64,000 nt of DNA from Termitomyces sp. T153 (lineage: Eukaryota > Basidiomycota > Agaricomycetes > Agaricales > Lyophyllaceae). The DNA is taken from NCBI GenBank assembly GCA_018296165.2, contig JACKQL020000111.1, positions 62,001 to 126,000 on the forward strand, in the 5' to 3' direction. Shown here piece after piece: positions 24,136 through 37,510 of the stretch. Position 1 is the stretch's first letter. Each line of letters starts with the position of its first letter. The notes beneath the pieces were generated by a model. That model searched no databases, was not told the DNA's origin, and saw nothing but the letters and a program-made list of their open reading frames with translations. A program made the translations under genes and the position numbers.

Positions 24136-26930
24136 ATTCCTGCCCCAGGATAAGTTGTATCTGAACTTTACCATACCTTAAGAGACATATTCTGCTGTAT
24201 TACTATCACAATGCTCTAATGATATGTTGCTTACATTTCAGTCTATGAATTCAGACATGTGCATATAGAACAATTAATTATACAGTAATTGTATAAAGTT
24301 ACAAATGAAGCACTGTCAAAGGAATACAGTATACATGTTAAATTTGTCAGACAGTAAGTGTGCAAGACTGAGAATGGCATGAAAGTAGAAAGACACACAA
24401 AATAAGACAGATCACAAAGCACTAGACATGAGAATGCAAGTTTGTGAATAAGTACACAGAGGAAAGACAAGCACAAGCATTCAAGTTAGTCCAAGGCTGT
24501 CCAAGAAGTTTGTCAAAGCCAGCAAACTTACACCTCCTCATCTGAGTCATTGTATAGACTTATTTTTGAAGACTTGGAGAATTTCTTGAAAAACAAGGCA
24601 ATAGTGCCATCATCTTCAGTCTCAATGCCATCATTGCCCTCACCTTCATCATTGCTGTCATCTATGTCATTGTCTTCACTGCTGCCATGCCCCTCACCTT
24701 TGCCATTGCCATCACCTGGCTTGGATTGGTTACCACTAGACTGTAGATGTCTATACTTGCCCTATTTGCATTTTGTAGATTTGCTCTCATCCTAGTTCCT
24801 CTCCACTCAGGAATCTCAATGCTCTTGGCAATCTTCAGACCCATACTCAAGTAGTTGCTGCTGTTTTTGTGTGTGTTGTTGGCAAGTTTGGATCAGGCAA
24901 CAGATATCATCATTAGGCATTGCCAAGGAGGGTTGCTCATTATGGTTGGGACAGATAGCACCATCACTACTATAAAGCAACTTAGAAATGTACATTAAGG
25001 ATTTTTGGAATATGCACAATGTCAACTTACTTATTCCAACACTTTAATTTCCTCTTCACCTTCACCATGTCCATGAATAAACCAAGAATATTGTAGTAAA
25101 AAGTGGAAAATGACAATCAACTTTTGTTCATGTTCCACTGATTGACAGAACTCAAAGCAAAACAAGCCTGAGTATGCCATGATAACACAGAAATGTGACA
25201 TTATCAATTACATACCTGAACTGCCAAATAGGCTATGATTGCAATTCTCATGATGTCATATTTATTGGCAATTGGGCATTTGTTGCATGACTTTCTGTTG
25301 GGTCAATTCCAGAGCCAAATAACATGTGTTTGCACATCTAAAAAAGCACATGATAGAATTGAAAATGCACTGTAGTGAGAAGGGCCCTTTGACACAGCCC
25401 TTTTGTGATTTCATCATACTCATTATAAAATAATCCCTCATCTCACATGCTTGGATTGGAAAAACCAGCTGAATTCATTTTGAAGCAGCATGGGTTATTG
25501 TACAGAAAAAGAGGGAAGTCATGTCCTGTCACTTTGGCTTTCCCATCTTACAATTGTTGACAAAATCTGAAACAAATTATAAGCACTTGTTGAATCATAG
25601 AACATATGAGAGTATATGCATACTATAGGTATAAATTCTTATAGATCACTACTATGGAAGTCCTCTCTTTTAATTGACTGACAAAGCCTCATCAAGTATG
25701 ACAGAATGTTGGAGTCAAGCAATACAATGTAGTTGTACACCTGTTGCTGCAATCTTCTTTTTCACTCTCTGAAGATGACACAATCCACATATAGTCAGTT
25801 ATCTAGCATAAATTCCAAGTATCCAGCACTCATATTTTTTTGTCATTGCTGCTCTCATCAGATTCCTCATCTGTGTACCCATCCTCCTCAAGGCCTCTGT
25901 CTTCTCCATGACATTCCCTCATGCCTGCCATGTGGCTCACACTTAGAAGATTTGCTGCCACTAGGCTTTTGAAAAATACACAGCATTTGATTTGAAGAAG
26001 AGCTTGCAAAACACAGAATAAGTTTTCCAGCACAATGGAACAGTAAGAGAGGACCTGTCCTAGTATCCAAATTAGTATGAGAATGTAATAATAGAATTTG
26101 ACTGACAATTCTTTGCCTTGTTGCATATCTGAGTTGATTCCATTTCAAAGAGCTAATGACATAGTTTCAATCAGTCATGGTTAGACTTTTCCTTATCTGC
26201 AGGTTCTTCTTCTATGGCATTTAAGTATATAAGTAGTTTGCAACTTGTTGATTTGCCTTTCCCACCCTTTTGTCTTCTTACATCCTAGTGCCATCACAAT
26301 ATAGCTACTGCTAGCATCATGTTCAATTGTATATACTGTCACCAATCCTTTAGAAACACTTGTGGTGCTGAAAACCACCAAATTTAATGTATCAACAAAA
26401 GCAAACAATCATCACTGGTCAAGAGCAATCAAATGTGAGTTTTTTGAACAGAAGTGATTTTGTTTTGTTTTTTATACTACTATCTCAGAGTTCTAACATT
26501 TCTTACTCATTCCAAAAGACTCTGCTTAGGAATTTAGAACCTATGATAGACTCTCCCCCTGCCTTTCTTCAGATATCATGCTATTTCAGCAAGAGCACTA
26601 TTCTATGGACAATCCTAATGTTCTGCCTATTCCTTCATATAAAGTATGCACTCACTAACTCTCAGCTAATCTTGTTGATTTTCTTCCATCTGAACCACAT
26701 CCTGCATGTTCTGTATGGCAATTTGCTGAGAATTATTAGCAGCAGACTCAGATATATGAAAGCAAGAGGCAATGTATTGACCCTGAGCCACTGCCAGAAC
26801 AATCTCCTTCACCAGAGCTCTTTGACACTAAATGTGATGAACTAGAGTTGTTTTGATGCTATTGTATTCCTCCAATACAAGGTCCTGATCAAGACTTCAC
26901 CATTTATCATGTAGCTGATGCTCCTATATT
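24136..26930. other. CpG-poor, transposon-like sequence of unknown type
   Basis: There is no clear gene. Two minus-strand pieces are rich in acidic residues (the segment at 24547-24800 with GEGHGSSEDNDIDDSNDEG, and EEDGYTDEESDESSNDKK near 25850-25910). They may be the tail of a decayed transposon-encoded protein, possibly a companion ORF of the Plavaka-like element to the right. The rest is AT-rich with many stops. Confidence 0.35.
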
Positions 26931-26939
26931 TATATATAA

Positions 26940-29480
26940 AAATACAGATGCAGATCCATGTAATTCTTTGGCTAGCTTTAGCCCTACTGCACAAGAAGTT
27001 TTGGAATGACCCAAGGCTAAACCTTCATTCTTTTATCCTTTTCTAACTGCGTCAATCTTTTGTCTTATGACTTGATATTATGTTGCCAAATCTCTTCCTC
27101 TGACAGCACTGGATCAGCTTGTCTATACTGTTATCCTGGCACCTGACTTTAATCCTGAGGATTTTCAAGGCTTTAGTGCTGCTCATGAAAATAGACAGTT
27201 GGATGATTTGCCAGCAGACAGTCAATATGATCTTCCTCCATAGGCAGCAAGTAATATTTGGCAAAAAGCCTCAGTCTATATTTCTCTCCTTTAATTTGAT
27301 ACAAATATTGATGTGAGCAGGAGGCACCTGCTTTTCAAGTTGACTTCTTTTATTATGATATTTTTGAAGTCTTCAAATTAGTGGCTCAGAGTGTAACTGC
27401 TAAAAGAATTCATTGGAGAGGATTTCAGCAATTCTGGAAATCTTCAGAGGATGAACTGGAGCAGCATGTTTATAGTGATGTAAATGAATTCTTGTAGATG
27501 GAGAAGAACATTCCTCCAGACAAGGATGTTTGGAAATAGTTGTTGTTTCTTTTATGCTATATTCTGATTTTACACATCTTGCCAATTTTGGAACTGCATC
27601 TTTTTGGCCATTATATATGTGGTTTGGTGAGCTTTCCAAGTATATTCAAGGTACTGTGAACAGCTTTTCTGCTAATCATCTTTCATACTTTTCATCAGCA
27701 TGTTGTGATTTTTATTATTTGATCATGCCACATTGTTTTTGGCTCTTTAGCTTTCTGACTGGATTCAAAATCATTACAAGGAGCTGTTTGATACTACTGC
27801 TCCCAAGTCTTTTTTGACACACCTCAAAAGACAGTTGATGCATTCAGCTTGGAAAGTTCTCCTCACAGATGAATTCAAACATATGTACAAGCATAGTATT
27901 GTCTTCATATCTGGTAATAGTATTTGTTGAAGACTGTAGCCTTGTTTTTTTTGCTATTATGCAGATTATCCAGAAAGGTATATTGTATTAGACTTGTTTC
28001 TTCTTTCAGTTAGTAAATCAATGTTTTTCAAGAGCACTGTTGGCTGGTATCAAGCAAATAGGGTCTTACTTCTGTGCAGTGTGCTGAATTATATGATCTC
28101 AAGTCATGCATGTTAGCATAAAGTTTCATAGTATTATTTGGTGATGAAATTTTGGGACAGATAGTGAAGCAAATGAAGGTCAAGTCTTGAAAGCAAGAAA
28201 ATATATTTTTTCAAGGGAATATGCTGCAACAGACAAAGCAATTGATAACATTCTTGGTGAATCCAATGCTTTGATACTACAGATTCATATCCAACCCAAA
28301 TTGTGAGCTAGGATGATTATTCTTCTGATTTGGATTCAATAATTTGATAAGGGCAAAATGGAACATAAACAAGTCAAGGCATTTTATGCACAAACTAATA
28401 AAAATAGGTTTGAGAAGCAGATTGCTCTACATGAGTGCCAAAATGCTAGATCTCATGCTATGAAGGATATTGTTGAAGAGCAAACCTTACTACCAACCAA
28501 CCCAGAAGTACATCACTACATTTGAAAGACTAAAAATCATCTATCAATCTTCTACAATACTTGCAACAGTATACAAATTACCCTACTATAACAGTATGTC
28601 TAAAGTTCACTAGTTTTTAGCTAAAATACTAAAATTGTAAATCAAAACTTCATGCTCAAACTCATTGATCATTTCTTGACACATCGACTTCCTCAAGATG
28701 TTGAAGTCACAAATGATCATCATAGAAATCTTATTATGACAGATTCAATCATCTATGAGCACAAGACTTTGTATATCAACTACACTTCATATGACAATCA
28801 ACATGATCATGAAACAATTAATCTATGTCAACAGTCTGATGTGATGGTTCTTGCAGATAAGAATGATTGCAAACTCCATCCATACTAGTATTTCCATATT
28901 GTGAAGATTTCCATGCAATGGTGCAAATTTTAGAAAGTGGAGAACCATTTCAGAGACTAAAGTTTCTTTGGGATCATTATTATGGGCTTGACTATGAAGC
29001 CAAATTAGGCCCTGTCAAGAAGTGCATGTATCAAATTGGGTTTATGGAGAGTGATGATGCATTTGCATTTGTTGATCCTGCCAATGTTTTGTGTGCAGTT
29101 TATCTTATTTGATGAACTATTGGGTCAATTTATAGCAGGGAAGCTAGAAGAAATGAATGTGAATTATGAGCATTATTACAACAACATGTAAGCAAATATC
29201 AAGTTCTTTCATTGTTGATTAGAGCAATAATATCAAAAAATGTCTAGTTTTGTTGACAGAGATATGTTTGTGCATTTTACAAGTGGTGAAATTGAACACC
29301 AGATTACACAAGAAGCAACTCACAAAATGCAAAAAAGTATGGAAATTGCATACTCTCCAGAAGTATTTGAGTCAGTCTCTTCCTTTGAGGAATCAGAAGA
29401 AGAGCTTGTGAACCTTTGAGCCCAAGAAGGAGCAGAATCAGTGACTGAAGAGGATTTATATGAAGAAAATGATTTGGATA
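26940..29480 (+). mobile_element. Plavaka-like (CACTA/CMC) transposase remnant
   Basis: Successive blocks match the large basidiomycete Plavaka-type transposase. They are SFFYPFLTASIFCLM, ILAPDFNPEDFQGFSAAHEN, APAFQVDFFYYDIFEVFKLV, YSDFTHLANFGTASFWPLYM (the conserved SDxTxL..FG....WP.Y block), LMHSAWKVLLTDEFKHMYKH and YADYPERYI. They continue with LYINYTSYDNQHDHETIN, then HAMVQILESGEPFQRLKFLW, and end FVDRDMFVHFTSGEIEHQIT with an acidic tail (SEEELVNL, EENDLDNEEE). The blocks are in order but scattered over all three frames with many stops, so the copy is dead. Terminal inverted repeats were not found. CpG dinucleotides are almost absent. Confidence 0.75.
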
Positions 29481-30733
29481 ATGAAGAGGAAATCAGAGGT
29501 AAATCACTGTTACTATTATTTTCAAGTGCATATTCAACATGTTGTAGCCCTGGCTACTTGATGCTTGGGTTTCAGAATATTCCAGACATCCACTTAAAGA
29601 CATAAATACATTTTTGTGGGAAACACTCTTATCTAATGTCATAGTTTGCATCAGATAGATGACAGGTATCTAATGGGTTACATTCTGCTCATGGGATCCA
29701 TGCTTGCACTTTACATTGGTGCTATAGCCATCTTCACACTCTGAGCACTCAGAGAGTCAGAATTGTTGCACAGATAACTTGTTGAAACCATTTTCAGTGC
29801 AACATTCAGATATGTTCTAACAGTTGGATACACTTAGTCTTCCATTCATCAATTTTTCTACATGGCTTGATAAGACACCCAACCCACATCTTGCATTATC
29901 ACCCATGTCATACAGGATGTTTTGCTGGTAGATTTAATCACTTTTTTCAATTTGCAGAAAACTGCTCATAAATATTTCTTGAGCAATATAGTAATTGCTG
30001 AACTTTTCACACACATGTTCTTAGCTTTGTAATAATGAACACTTTTCTTTATATCATGACTGCAGTTCGAATCACACATGATGCCCAGAATCTGGTTGTT
30101 TTAGTGTTCTACAGTCATGCTTCACATGTGTGCAGCAATTTTCTTAGGTGAGCTGAGTTACAGACAAAATTGTATGTATTTGGTTCTCATTTCTACTCAG
30201 ATGAATAATAGTACAAGTGAGTGCTCTAGGCAGATTCTTTGCTGCTTGTTTGGGTATATATTATGTATTGTAAATAACATCATGGGCATCTCAGCCTCCA
30301 ATTCTGAGTTTATCCATAGTGCAGCTGTTTCTTTGTCTTCAATCCATTCTGCTGACAAATTCTTGAGCCCTTGCTGTAGGGTTTGGTCATATGCTTCTGA
30401 GCTTTGTGCAGTTCTTAAACATGTTTGAGGTTAATGATATGCTTTCCTCACTTTTCTCATTCAGCCCAGTAGTGATAGATGTGAACATTTTATCTTGCCT
30501 TTGCAGGAAACAGCCTCAAACATTTTCAAGAGTATATGATTATCCAATGCAAACCTAGTCCTTAAGCAAGTGGTGTGCCACCTGGTTATAGGCCTTCAAG
30601 CAGCAACCTTGGGAGACATTTTTACTGATGGTTTGCATATAAATGACATCAACTTGGATGCATTGAGGAAAGAAATCACAATTATACCACAAGTTGTGCA
30701 TTGTTTGCTATAATTTCCAGTGTCTGCAGTGAC
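29481..30733. other. CpG-poor sequence, no gene recognised
   Basis: Only short frames are present (for example plus 30117-30428), without recognisable family motifs. It lies between the Plavaka-like remnant and the LTR of gypsy B and is probably transposon-derived. Confidence 0.35.
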
Positions 30734-31137
30734 TGTTAGGGGACATCCTACTTGGTTGCCCTTCTCCTTCTCCAGTTCTTGTCAGATTTCCCCCACTGCA
30801 GTTTTCCTTCATTGTCCTTCCTTTTCCCTATCTATAGGTCCTAGTTTCAGCCCTCAGGCTGCACTGGTTCTCTGTCAATAATTCAGCCAAATATGGCCCC
30901 TTTGATACTGCCACCAGCTTATGTAACTGCTAACCAATTGCTGACACATCACTTTTGTCTTTTTTCTCTGTCATACTGTACAGTTGTTTCTCATGAATCC
31001 CCAGACTTATTCTCTTTGGATTTCCCTTTGCCAGGTGAGTAGCTATCTCAGTAGACACTGTACAGTACTGAATAGACTTTGGATCTCTCTTTGCCAGTTG
31101 TGTGATTGAGCCACAGCCTCCAGAGGTCACCCTTATA
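30734..31137 (+). repeat. 5' LTR of gypsy B (404 bp)
   Basis: It starts TGTTAGGGGACATCC and ends CCCTTATA (expected CCCTTACA). Length and sequence match the 5' LTR of element D, including the shared short junction TTGTTTCTCATGAATCCCC that lacks about 37 bases present in the D 3' LTR. Confidence 0.8.
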
Positions 31138-32486
31138 GCAGAACAAGTCTCTAAATTTGGTCTGGGAGCCCCCTTATCCATTACCTGAGCTTCTTCTTGG
31201 TTCCTCAAAAAAGGTCTTTACCCCACTAGTATCTTAGTGCTTCTGTGCTCCTCCTATGACTCAGCCAACTCCTCCAGCACCTCCCTCTGATGCTTCAAGC
31301 CCCCAAGACAATGCTTGGAGTTGTTTACTGTTTCTGGAGACACAGGTTCAACTCATCCAAGCCTCCCTTACTTTCTACACTGCTGAACTCACTGAACTCC
31401 ATCAAACTACTGAAGCAGTGGCCCTTTTTTTCCAGGCCCTCCTAGAATGTCCCCCTCTCCCTCCTACTCCCCCTCCAGAACCCCCTACAGCTGCAGCAAG
31501 GTTTCCTTCTGCACACAGCTCAGAGGTTTCAGCAGCCTGCTCCAAACTTCCTCTACCTGCACTCCCTGATGTCTTTGATGGAGATGGTAGAGTTGGGGAA
31601 TGTTTCCTCCAGTTCTGTATCACCTATATTCAGCTGAGCAGTGAAGCCTTTGTCTCTGATGCCTTGAAAATTGCTTAGGTTCTCTCCTATATGAAGGCCA
31701 GCCAAGCTTCAACCTATGTACTGCATATCTTTCAATGCCCAGGAGGAGTTGAGAGTTTCTCTGGCTGAATGGAGTTTGAGAAGGAGTTCAAAGCTGAGTT
31801 CTTTCCCCTTGACCCTGCCAAAACTGCAGCTCTTTCCCTTTGAGACTGAACCCAGTATAGTCAAGGGAAGCAGTCCCTTGATGAGTACATCAACTCTTTT
31901 CATGCCTTAGTTGAACAGCCTGAATATCTGGATGGTCTGCAACTTTGCCTATCCTTCCATGATAGACTTCACCCTTCTATTATAGATTGCATTGACAGTA
32001 TGGCAGAGGGGTGCCCAGATGATGAGCATGTCAATACCTGGTACAAGGTGGCACATGAGCAGTAGCAGCTCATGGAACTGCAATGTTAGTTGCAGTGGAT
32101 GCAATCCTCAACCTTTCCTTTCTCTTGTGGAGGGTTCACCACCTGAGCTCCACCTTCCATACCTGCACTAGTATCCCCACAAGCAGGTGCAGCTCCTCTC
32201 TTCACACCTCATATTGCCTCCTTGCACTCCCTAGCCTAAGAAGTCCCAATGGATGTTGATGCCTCCAGACAGCAGTCTTCTACTCCTCTGTTGTGTTGAT
32301 GCTGTGGGAAGGCCGGTCACCTTGCCCACTACTGTCCTCAAGGACTAGAAGTCTGCTACCTATCAGTGTCAGAGCAAGAAGAGCTGCTCATCCAACTCCT
32401 TGCAGCTCAGGATGCAATGGAAACCCCCTTTCCAGATGCACCTATGGCTGTCCACTCCAATGAAGTGGCTAATGTATTGGAGGAGG
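31138..32486 (+). mobile_element. Gypsy B gag region, cut by copy C
   Basis: After the leader (GCAGAACAAGTCTCTAAA), gag begins at ATG 31256 with a Pro/Ser-rich N-terminus (MTQPTPPAPPSDASSPQDNA). It continues through the capsid region (ACSKLPLPALPDVFDGDG, FCITYIQLSSEAF, DEHVNTWYKVAHEQ) and a zinc knuckle near 32300 in which the Cys-x2-Cys-x4-His-x4-Cys spacing is still readable, although one spacer codon is TGA. Homology ends at GAGGAGG (32486), exactly where the inverted LTR of copy C begins. Protease and pol of copy B are not present on this strand. Several stops interrupt gag. Confidence 0.8.
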
Positions 32487-32855
32487 TGTAAGGGTGATCT
32501 CCAGAGTGACAGATCAGAGTCATGCAGCTAGCAGAGGAGAATTCAAAGTATATTAGCAGTGTAGACAACAATACAATTAGTAACTAATCACCTAGCAGAG
32601 GGGAATCCAAAAAGAACAAGTCTAAGGATCCCTGCTGCTTGGCATGGTGCATCAGTGGACAGCAGAGGCATGAGAACTACTATATAGAAGGCCAGAGCTA
32701 TTCCTAACTCTAGGATAATAATTGCTGAGATGATACAGAGAACTCCATGGTTCTCTGGAGATCTCCAGAGTTCTAGAATGAGCCCCAGAGATATCAAACA
32801 AGCTGTGGAAGCACTGAAATAGATTGTGGAGGTCAGAAATGGAAGTCCTCTGACA
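32487..32855 (-). repeat. 3' LTR of gypsy C
   Basis: On the minus strand it starts TGTCAGAGGAC after a purine tract (AGAGGGGGGTGA) and ends CACCCTTACA at 32487, the TG...CA boundaries of this family. It is more diverged from the other LTRs than B is from D. Confidence 0.7.
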
Positions 32856-35530
32856 TCACCCCCCTCTAGCATGTGGCATCCCAATGCACAGGGTAGAAGT
32901 AGTCCCTGATGGCTTGGTCCACCAGTGAAATAGAGTAGATACCTTGTATAGCATGTGGAGTGTCTAAATGTCTCCAGTAGAACTCCTTGATGAGTCTGGG
33001 GGCATGCACATTCTCTCAAAGTTCCCAGGAGATATCCTTGATCCTGTAATATTTCCACTTCACCTTGTATTGTAATTGTCTCTGGAATAAACAACTATCC
33101 AGGATTTCCTCCACCTCATACTCCTCATTACTATTGACTACTACCAGGTGTGGCAGAGGTGGCGGATGCCACCCCAGAATAGGATCCTTGGGAGCCAGAG
33201 TTAGTTTGACCACATTCAACACTGGATGAAGGTGGCACATCTCAATGGAGAGTCAGAGTCAATAGACTAGGATCCCTACTTGTTGGTCCACTATGAAGGG
33301 TCCTGACTAGCAGTGTGACAGCTTTTTTGAGGTTTGGGTAGTCATAATGTTAGAGGTATCCAGGTAGACTTGATCTCCAGGCTGATATTTATGCTCTGGG
33401 GTCCTCCCACAGTCATAGTATTGCACCATGTTGTCCTTTGCCTTTGCCAGCACTGCTCAGGCCTCCTCCTGTGACCTCCCATCCAGTTCACAAATTTGTT
33501 TACTGCCTCATTCTCTGAGGGTTGGGCCTGGAGTTCAAAACCCATGCATAGATGCTGCTTAGTGTCAAGGAAGAATGGAGAGAACTAGGTAGATGCATGA
33601 ACAAGGTTGTTGTACTGGAACTTGGCATCGGGGAGGAGTTCATCCCAGTCATTCTGGCACTTGTTGTAGAAGAGGCAGAGGTACTGCTCCAACTCCTGAT
33701 TTATGCATTTGGTTTGGCCATCAGACTGCAGGCAGTGGGCAGTAAAGGTGTGGAGCTTCATGCCAAGCAATTGGTAGAGCTCCTTAGTAAAGTCTGCCAC
33801 AAATTTTAGTTCCTGGTCAGAGATGTAGGTGTTGGAGAGGCTGTGGAGCTTCCAGACATTCCTCCTGGTACAGGTTTGTGGCACCCATAGTAGAGCAAGT
33901 AGTGTGGGTCAGAATGAAGTGCACTCACTTGCTATATAGGTCCACCACCACCATGATTGCATCTTAACTGTGGGCATTGGGGAGCTCTATAATGAAGTCC
34001 ATAGAAGCCATGCTCCATTGTTCTGTGGGCATGGGCAGCAGGTGTAGCTGTCCATAGGGGAGTCAGCATTGAGACTTGGTCTGGAGACAGAGATTGCATG
34101 TACTAGTGTAGGATTCAATATACTGGGACATCTGAGGCCACCAGTAGTTCCATGATACTAGCCCCAATGTCTTCCATTGTCCAGGGTGCCCTGCAACACA
34201 GGAGTTGTGGTGTTGCTCCACAATTCTCTAATGGAGCTCCAAAACATTGGGCACATAGATATGGTCTCTAAAAGTCAGGATCCCATCTTGGAGGGCCTAT
34301 TGATCTGTGCAGACTGCTTTGGCACCAGTGGTATGCCCTGACTTCAGTGTCTGAGCTGCCTGCACAATGGGTTCCTCCTGCTAGCCATTCCAATTACCCC
34401 ACCATATATCCTAGAGAATGTCCTCCTCTGCTTCCTGAATAGCTAGACCCTCCATGGCTCAGATTGCAACCAGTTTAGGGCAGAGGAGCACAATGTTGCT
34501 GTTATCCTCCCCCCCTGTGCCATGGTCCATTCTTTGGGATAGGGCATCTGGTTTTCCCATGCTCTAGTAAGGCTTGTAATGCAATGAGAAGTCAAAGTTG
34601 GTGAGGTAGAGGGACCACCAGGCCTATTGGTGATTGAGCTTCTTAGCTGTCCAGAAGTATACAAGGTTCTTGTGATCCATCCAGACTTCAAACTTGTGCT
34701 GTGCACTTTCAGGAAGTGCTGCTACTCTTTGGATGACCAGATGATGGCCAGCATCTCCTTGTCATGGATCTTGTAGTTCTGCTCTACTGCATTCAGGCTC
34801 TTGGAGTAGAAGGCCACTAGATGCCACTTCCCATCTTCTGGAGACTATTGTGAGAGAACTGCTCCAGTGGAAAAGTCAGAGCTATCAGCTTCTACTCAGA
34901 AGGGGGAGTTGTCATCTGGAAAGAGGAGAATGGGTCCAGATGTCATGGCATGCTTGAGAGTGTCAAAGGCCTCCTGCTTTGAAGGTCCCCAACTCCATGT
35001 AACATCCTTTCCAGTGAGGTCAAATAGCAGACAGGATTGCTGCAAGAAGTCCTGGATGAATCTCCAGTAGAAGTTTACAAAACCAAGGAACACCTGTACC
35101 TCCTTCTTGTTCTTGGGCTCTGGCTACTCTGCCACACCTGCTACCTTCACTGGGTCTATCTCCATGGCTCCATGCGAGATGATCAGGCCAAGATACTTGA
35201 TTCAGGTCTGTACAAACTTGCACTTCTCCAGTTTGAGGTAGAGCTGGTGCTGGCAGAGGCATTCCAAGATGAGGCAAGTGATCTGATGGTGCTCCTCCAG
35301 TGTTTTGGTGTAGATGAGGATGTTGTCAAAGTATACATACACTATGCCCTCCACAATGAGATCCCAGAAGATGTTGTTCATCATGGTCTGGAAGGTGGCA
35401 GGGCTGTTGGTAAGTCCAAAGAACATAACAAGGGGCTCAAACAATTTCTGGTCAGTCCAGAAGGCAGCCTTCCACTTGTCTCCCTCCTGGATATGCACAT
35501 TGGAGAATTGATACATATTCCAGTAGACAA
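32487..35530 (-). mobile_element. Gypsy C pol region, inverted and 5'-truncated
   Basis: Read on the minus strand from 35530 downward, the order is reverse transcriptase ([19 protein letters not shown]), RNase H (about 35000-34440; [15 protein letters not shown] then an ALKHAMTSGPILLFPDDNS-like block), integrase zinc finger (about 34250-34080) and integrase core (about 34020-33560; NQELEQYLCLFYNKCQNDW). The chromodomain follows at 33140-33016 (YEVEEILDSCLF, KVKWKYYRIKDISWEL), then a polypurine tract and LTR. The RT catalytic motif at 35322-35333 reads YFDN. Gag, protease, the N-terminal RT and the 5' LTR are missing. It abuts gypsy B gag at 32487. Stops are frequent. This is a dead, truncated copy. 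Confidence 0.85.
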
Positions 35531-36469
35531 TCTTGATGTTTTGTTGTTATATAAATCCAGTTATCTCTTCAATTATATTTATAAGTCTAGTCAGTGAAAA
35601 AAGTGAGGTATAGATTGATGACAATGTTTTGAGGACATAGCTTTATCCACCAGCTTGAAATACCACTCATAGAGCTGACACATGGAATGAAAGAGCCAAA
35701 AACACAGTGCATATCAGGAGATCTAGTGAGTGAAGGGCATCATACCAATTCCTTGCTCTCTTCTACCTTCTTTACTTGCTCCTCTCTGTTCTCATTCAGT
35801 GTCTTCTCCACTGTGACCTTGCCTTTTACAATTGTTTCCTCCACAGCTTTTGCCACTTCAAATGCCTTAGCCTCAAAAGATTTGAGTCCAGCCTGGGACT
35901 AACCCAACATTTCATTGAGTTTCAATCCTGTCACCTCTGGGATCTTGTCTACTGCAGTGGCTGCTCCACAGTTGACCCACTCCTATCTGTTCAGCAATGC
36001 ATCCTTGAGATGCTTCTATGCCATCTACATATGTGCATTCACAATTATGTGCTCTTCAGCCAGCATTGGGAAGTACATGAGTTTTGTGTCATCTGAGAAA
36101 AGAGATGTTTGGAAGAGGCAAAGAGAAAGATGGAAGGGAGAAGTAGGCATTTTGCAAGCATGCAATTTCAGGCTGTACTGTCAATCTCATACATTAAACT
36201 GCTTTAAGTAGAGGCCAGGTCATAATATATGGTGGACTCTAGTTACAGGGCCATGTGACTAGTACCATCCAAGACCAAATAATCTGCCCTCCCACCCTTG
36301 AATGAGCTTGAGCACTTGTTACCACCCAACCATAGCTTGCTCAGCACTTTCTGCAGTGCACTCTTTTGCTGCTGTCCATGCACATTTGTTCCTGGATTGT
36401 GCTTTTAAATCTGGATTAGTGTCTATAAATAGTACATTTTATGGACTCATGTTGGGGCCCAGACCAAAA
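35531..36469. other. CpG-poor sequence, no gene recognised
   Basis: It continues the transposon block beyond the truncation point of gypsy C. The frames at 35687-36211 are overlapping and without family features. Confidence 0.35.
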
Positions 36470-36832
36470 TGATAGTTCGCTATTCTGCATTGCCTGGCAT
36501 GGATTCTTTGACATTTATTCTGTTTGTTTGCCTTCAAACATTCTGTTCCTGAAATAGCAACTTCTGGCAATATATAGAATAACACACATGGCCTTGTTCT
36601 GCTGGACAGCTTTAGTATGTACTATACTCAACTTTATATAGCATATTGACAGTTCACTATTCTGCATTGCCTGGCACAGGTTTTCTGTTTGTTTGCCTTC
36701 AAACATTTGGTTCCTAAAATAGCAATTTTCCTAAAATAGCAATTTCCAGAAACATACAGAATAACATATGACACCAAATATGTGGTCCCATTCTGCTGGA
36801 CAGCTTTGTTTGACACTCAATTTTATATTCAG
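36470..36832 (+). repeat. About 180-bp tandem duplication
   Basis: Two adjacent diverged copies share TATTCTGCATTGCCTGGCA, TCTGTTTGTTTGCCTTCAAA and TTCTGCTGGACAGCTTT. The second copy has a small internal duplication of CCTAAAATAGCAATTT. Confidence 0.7.
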
Positions 36833-37134
36833 AAGTGATATACTAATCTTCATCATCAACAATGACTGTTTTTGTGCTGCTGCTAAGTTAGGATGTTCAA
36901 GTCAAAGTTAAGGTCAATCCTACAGCAGCAGCTTTACCTGTTCTGGAGGATTTCATAGGTTGGCAGAAATGTATTGAACAGATGAACATACTGTCCTTGT
37001 TGATATTGTTTGTTGCAATGGGCATGAACCACTTATTTCTGAATCTAGACTTGAGATGAATGGAATAAGATTGACTCTCTGAAGGCTTATCTATCATGAC
37101 TATGCTTATTCTGTGCATTCTGAGCAAGCCATTG

Positions 37135-37510
37135 CTCTTCTGGAGTGTGGTACAGCCATGGTTGGGCCATCAATGAAAGTGGTTAGAGTTAAAGTTATAT
37201 CAATAGTCAACATCACCAAAATCAGTTTTTCATTTCACAAAAGCTCAGTACCTCATATAGATGTCATATAACCCAGAGCTATCTAGTAAGATAGTATACA
37301 GTGCATGTACTGATGTATCTGGAGTATAGTACAACCATTGCCAAGTCATTGATGCAGAGACACTATAAGATGAAAGTGGTTCTAGTCAAAGGTCATGCTT
37401 AAATCAATAGTGAACATTGTTGCAATCTGGGGCTTTGTCTCATGAAAACTCAGGACAACATATAACCTATGAATTTTTGTTAGCACAGTTTACAGGGTAT
37501 GGTCTAATGT
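37135..37510 (+). repeat. About 185-bp diverged tandem duplication
   Basis: GGAGTGTGGTACAGCCAT (37142) recurs as GGAGTATAGTACAACCAT (37321). AAGTGGTTAGAG recurs as AAGTGGTTCTAG and ATCAATAGTCAACAT as ATCAATAGTGAACAT, in the same order. There is no coding content. Confidence 0.55.

Noticed and set aside
36470..37510. Possible CRISPR-like or satellite array
   Set aside because: Only two copies of each unit, with units far too long and no short repeat/spacer pattern; the host is also eukaryotic.
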